From Marinibacterium profundimaris (GTDB lineage Bacteria; Pseudomonadota; Alphaproteobacteria; Rhodobacterales; Rhodobacteraceae), in the NCBI RefSeq assembly GCF_002210095.1, contig NZ_AQQR01000024.1:1-56578 (forward strand): a DNA stretch of 56,578 nucleotides. Direction: 5' to 3'. A program made the position numbers and the translations under genes. Each line of letters begins with the position of its first letter. Position 1 is the stretch's first letter. Below are positions 54,033-56,578 of the stretch, in pieces. Under the pieces are notes generated by a model. The model was not told the DNA's origin, did not search any database, and was given only the letters and a program-made list of their open reading frames with translations.

Positions 54033-54991
54033 TTGCGGATCGCTCCGAAGGACATGCCCCTCAGCAGGTGGTTGCGCAGAAGGAAGGTGAAGATGGCGAC
54101 CGGCAGCAGGAACAGGAAGGCGCCGGCGGCGATCACGCTCCAGTCCGGCAGGCCGGATCCGACCTGGCTGGGGATATAGGGCGGCGCCGTCTGGGCGTTG
54201 CGGTTGGTCATCATCAGCGCGAAGGCGTATTCGTTCCAGGCGATGATGAAACAGAACACCGCCGTGGCCGCGATGCCGGTCAGCGCCTCGGGCAGGACGA
54301 TCTTCCAGAAGGCCTGCAGGCGGGTATAGCCGTCGACCAGCGCCGCCTCTTCGTATTCGCGGGGGATCTCGTCGATGAACCCCTTCATGATCCAGACCGA
54401 AAACGACAGGTTGAACGCCGTGTAAAGGATGATCAGCCCCAGATGCGTGTCATGCAGGCCCACGGTCCGGTACATCAGGAACATCGGGATCGCCACGACC
54501 ACGGGCGGCAGCATCCGGGTGCTGAGGATGAAGAACAGCCAGTCGTTCTCGCCCTTCACCTTGAACCTGGAAAACCCGTAGGCCGTCAGCGTGCCCATCG
54601 ACACCGCCAGGAAGGTCGAGATGATCGAGACGATCAGCGAGTTCTTGTAGCGGTCCCAGTAGCCCGAGGGCGTGATCTCGCCGCTGCGACGGTTGCGCAC
54701 GACGCTTTCGCCGTCGTCATAGATCAGCTGCTCCCACCAGGGCGCGGCGTCATAGGTTTCCTGGTCCACCGGCTCGCGCATCTGGCTGCGGCGGACGAAG
54801 AGCTTGGCGAAGGGCGTCAGCGTCGGTTCGAAGAACACGGTCGGCGGCACGGTGGTCGCCAGGCTGCGGGGTTTGAATGCGGTGGAGGCGATCCAGTAGA
54901 TCGGCGTCAGCATCACGATCAGCGCCACGAAGACGGCGGCGATCGCGGCCCGGTTCATCACGACTTCACGGGTTGTCTTGACCTCGGCCAT
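54029..54991 (-). CDS. Carbohydrate ABC permease (MalG/UgpE-like)
   Basis: The 320-residue permease has TM1 AAIAAVFVALIVMLTPIYWI, the MalG-typical PRSLATTVPPTVFFEPTLTP, YKNSLIVSIISTFLAVSMGT, and the EAA loop YEEAALVDGYTRLQAFWKIVLPEAL in overlapping parts. The first periplasmic loop (residues about 65-115, EPVDQETYDAAPWWEQ and nearby) is longer than usual. It pairs with the MalF-like permease one base upstream. C-terminus LRGMSFGAIRK is typical. Confidence 0.92.
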   Translation of the reverse strand: MAEVKTTREVVMNRAAIAAVFVALIVMLTPIYWIASTAFKPRSLATTVPPTVFFEPTLTPFAKLFVRRSQMREPVDQETYDAAPWWEQLIYDDGESVVRNRRSGEITPSGYWDRYKNSLIVSIISTFLAVSMGTLTAYGFSRFKVKGENDWLFFILSTRMLPPVVVAIPMFLMYRTVGLHDTHLGLIILYTAFNLSFSVWIMKGFIDEIPREYEEAALVDGYTRLQAFWKIVLPEALTGIAATAVFCFIIAWNEYAFALMMTNRNAQTAPPYIPSQVGSGLPDWSVIAAGAFLFLLPVAIFTFLLRNHLLRGMSFGAIRK

Positions 54992-54992
54992 A

Positions 54993-55895
54993 TCAGCGCG
55001 CCTTCGCCCGGTTGAGGTATTTCACGTAGATGTTGGTGATGGCGACCACCATGATCAGCACGATGTAGGCAAAGGCCGAACTCATGCCGGTCTGCCATTC
55101 CAGGAACGCCATCTTGTAAAGCCGGATCGCGATCAGCTCGGTCGTGGGCTGCGACGACAGGATGTAGGCGTGATCGAAGGTCTTGAAAGCTTCCATCGTG
55201 CGGAAGATGATCGCGATCATCAGGATCGGCGCCACCAGCGGCAGCGTGATCCTGAAAAAGGTATAAAGCGAACTTGCCCGGTCGATCTCCGCCGCCTCGT
55301 AAAGGTGTTTCGGCACGGCCGAAAGCCCGGCCAGCGACAGCAGCATGACAAAGGGCGACCACATCCAGATATCGACGATGGCGACGGCGTAAAGCGCCAC
55401 CTGCGGATCGGCCAGCCATTCGAATTTTCCCAGCCCCAGGAAGTAGTTGATGATCCCGAAGGACGGATCGTACAGCAGTTTCCAGAACAGGCCGACAACG
55501 GCCATGGACAGCATCATCGGCAGCAGCAGCAGCGTGGTGATCAGCCCTTTCATGGGGATCTGCCGGTTCAGCAGCATGGCCAGGCCAAAGCCCACGACCA
55601 CCTGCCCCGAAACCGAGATCAGCACGTATTTCGCGGTGATGGTGAAATTGCGCCAGATGAATTCGTCGCTCAGAAGCTCGCGGTAATTCTCCAGCCCGAT
55701 CCAGTTCGCCGGCGCCGTGGTCGATGCGCGGAAATCCGTGAAAGAGGTCCACAGCGAATAGAGCAGCGGAAAGACATTGAAGATGATGAGAAAGGCGATC
55801 GTCGGAATGATGAACAGATTCCGGATCGTCAGGTCGGACAGCCCGCGCGCGGCGGCGCGGGTATCCGGCTCTAGCCTGGTCATAACGTTGGCCAC
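54993..55895 (-). CDS. Carbohydrate ABC permease (MalF/UgpA-like)
   Basis: The 300-residue permease has TM1 IRNLFIIPTIAFLIIFNVFPLLY, the sugar-permease SFTDF, WIGLENYRELLSDEFIWRNF, and the EAA loop YEAAEIDRASSLYTFFRITLPLV split over the expected place. A GTG at 55895 has AGGA eight bases upstream and is chosen; ATG 55883, four codons later, has no ribosome site, and ATG 55934 is also open. It lies between the binding-protein gene and the second permease. Confidence 0.9.
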   Translation of the reverse strand: MANVMTRLEPDTRAAARGLSDLTIRNLFIIPTIAFLIIFNVFPLLYSLWTSFTDFRASTTAPANWIGLENYRELLSDEFIWRNFTITAKYVLISVSGQVVVGFGLAMLLNRQIPMKGLITTLLLLPMMLSMAVVGLFWKLLYDPSFGIINYFLGLGKFEWLADPQVALYAVAIVDIWMWSPFVMLLSLAGLSAVPKHLYEAAEIDRASSLYTFFRITLPLVAPILMIAIIFRTMEAFKTFDHAYILSSQPTTELIAIRLYKMAFLEWQTGMSSAFAYIVLIMVVAITNIYVKYLNRAKAR

Positions 55896-55971
55896 GTGGG
55901 TCGTCCTGCCTGTGAGATGTCTGGGCAGAGGCACGGCGGGCGCACCTCTGCCGGTTCCGGTGCCGTGCCGA

Positions 55972-56578
55972 TCAGTTCAGGCGGCCGTATTTCTCGAAGG
56001 TCTCGACCCAGTCGTTGGCCAGCGCATCCAGCGCCTCCTTCGCGGTGCCCTCGTCGCCCACGACAAAGGGATACAGCCGCTGGTTGGCCGAGGTCAGCAG
56101 TTCCGCGAATTCCGGCACCGCCCAGAAGTCCTTTACCCGGAACATGGTCTGGTAGAAGGCTTCGTTATAGGGCGTGGCGTTGCGGAATTCCTCGCTTTCC
56201 AGCGTCGCGGCATGGGCGGTATAGCCGCCCAGCTCGGCCCAGCGTTTCTGAACCTCGGGCTGGATGAACCATTCCAGGAAGGCATAGGCCTCGTCGATGT
56301 TCTCGGAATAGGAGACGATGGAAATCCCCTGCCCGCCAAGCGCCGCATGCTGGTCGCCGTCCGGGCCGGCCGGGTTGGCAAAGAACCCCGTGTTCGCGGC
56401 ATGCGGGTTCGTGGCCGGGTTCAGCAGCGCGGGGAAGAAGGCGAAGTAGTTCATCGACATCGCCGCCAGGCCCTCGGTGATCGCCTGGTTGTTTTCCACG
56501 AAGAAGGTCTTGGACCAGCCCGGCGGCGTGTAGCCGTAGAGCGTTCTCTGATTGCGGCCTTGTCAAGCGTGGGAAGTT
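55972..56578 (-). CDS. Carbohydrate ABC substrate-binding protein, partial, apparent frameshift
   Basis: The C-terminal about 185 residues of a family 1 extracellular binding protein are visible: YGYTPPGWSKTFFVENNQA, AAMSMNYFAFFPALLN, QGISIVSYSENIDEAYAFLEWF, and the end KYGRLN. The 5' part lies outside the window. Between about 56540 and 56546 the frame is broken: LPTLDKAAIRE is read one frame off from the following LYGYTPP, consistent with a one-base deletion. Either the gene is damaged or the base calls near this end are wrong. It is first in the importer operon. Confidence 0.82.

Overview
The window looks like chromosome or chromid of a marine or halotolerant alphaproteobacterium of the Rhodobacterales. 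The evidence is uniformly GC-rich coding sequence, an ectABC-ask ectoine operon with a divergent MarR-type regulator, many ABC importers with FCD-type GntR regulators, a 3-oxoadipyl-CoA thiolase, pRiA4b-ORF3-type and ArdC-type accessory genes, and an RNA with two hairpins that both carry CUCCUCCC in the loop, the hallmark of the Rhodobacterales 'cuckoo'/CcsR small RNAs. No rRNA, complete tRNA or CRISPR array was seen.

Layout. 1-2.7 kb is accessory debris: a 5'-truncated AbiEii-type gene, a pRiA4b ORF-3-like gene, a conserved-looking unknown secreted protein and two tiny ORFs. 2.7-7.5 kb is a signalling block: a winged-helix/TPR regulator divergent from a methyltransferase, a truncated haemoglobin directly followed by a class III adenylate cyclase, then a ParDE toxin-antitoxin pair. 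7.5-12.1 kb is ectoine synthesis (ectA-ectB-ectC-ask, minus strand) with its MarR regulator and a perfect operator palindrome. 12.2-13.7 kb holds pabB and a Dabb protein. 13.9-25.3 kb is a GntR-controlled catabolic operon: class II aldolase, hydroxyacid dehydrogenase, two amidohydrolases and a complete Dpp/Opp-type importer. 25.3-26.9 kb holds an FkbM methyltransferase and a cytochrome b561. 27.0-34.8 kb is a tightly overlapping seven-gene operon that joins lipid-headgroup enzymes (CDP-alcohol phosphatidyltransferase, LtaS-like sulfatase, LPG-synthase-TM protein, glycosyltransferase) to a THI5/NMT1-type ABC importer with a fused double permease. I consider this the best candidate for an undescribed system.

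34.8-37.3 kb is pcaF followed by a second mobile-element scar: a structured leader, an ArdC antirestriction gene cut off, and a lytic-transglycosylase tail joined to it. The first 42 bases of the window are a diverged copy of the start of that leader. 37.6-41.9 kb is an RND efflux pump with a strong terminator, followed by the cuckoo-type RNA and a truncated integrase. 43.4-56.6 kb holds a polytopic membrane protein, an AAA+ regulator that has lost its GAFTGA loop, two sugar epimerases transcribed divergently around two TGGT-N3-ACCA operators, an enolase-superfamily dehydratase, an FCD GntR regulator, a second hydroxyacid dehydrogenase, and a carbohydrate ABC importer with two different ATPases and a small acidic-tailed membrane protein. 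The importer's binding-protein gene runs off the window end and shows an apparent frameshift there.

Functionally the window reads as osmoprotection plus nutrient scavenging. Three different import systems are each coupled to their own enzymes and regulators, and they are separated by scars of conjugative or plasmid DNA.
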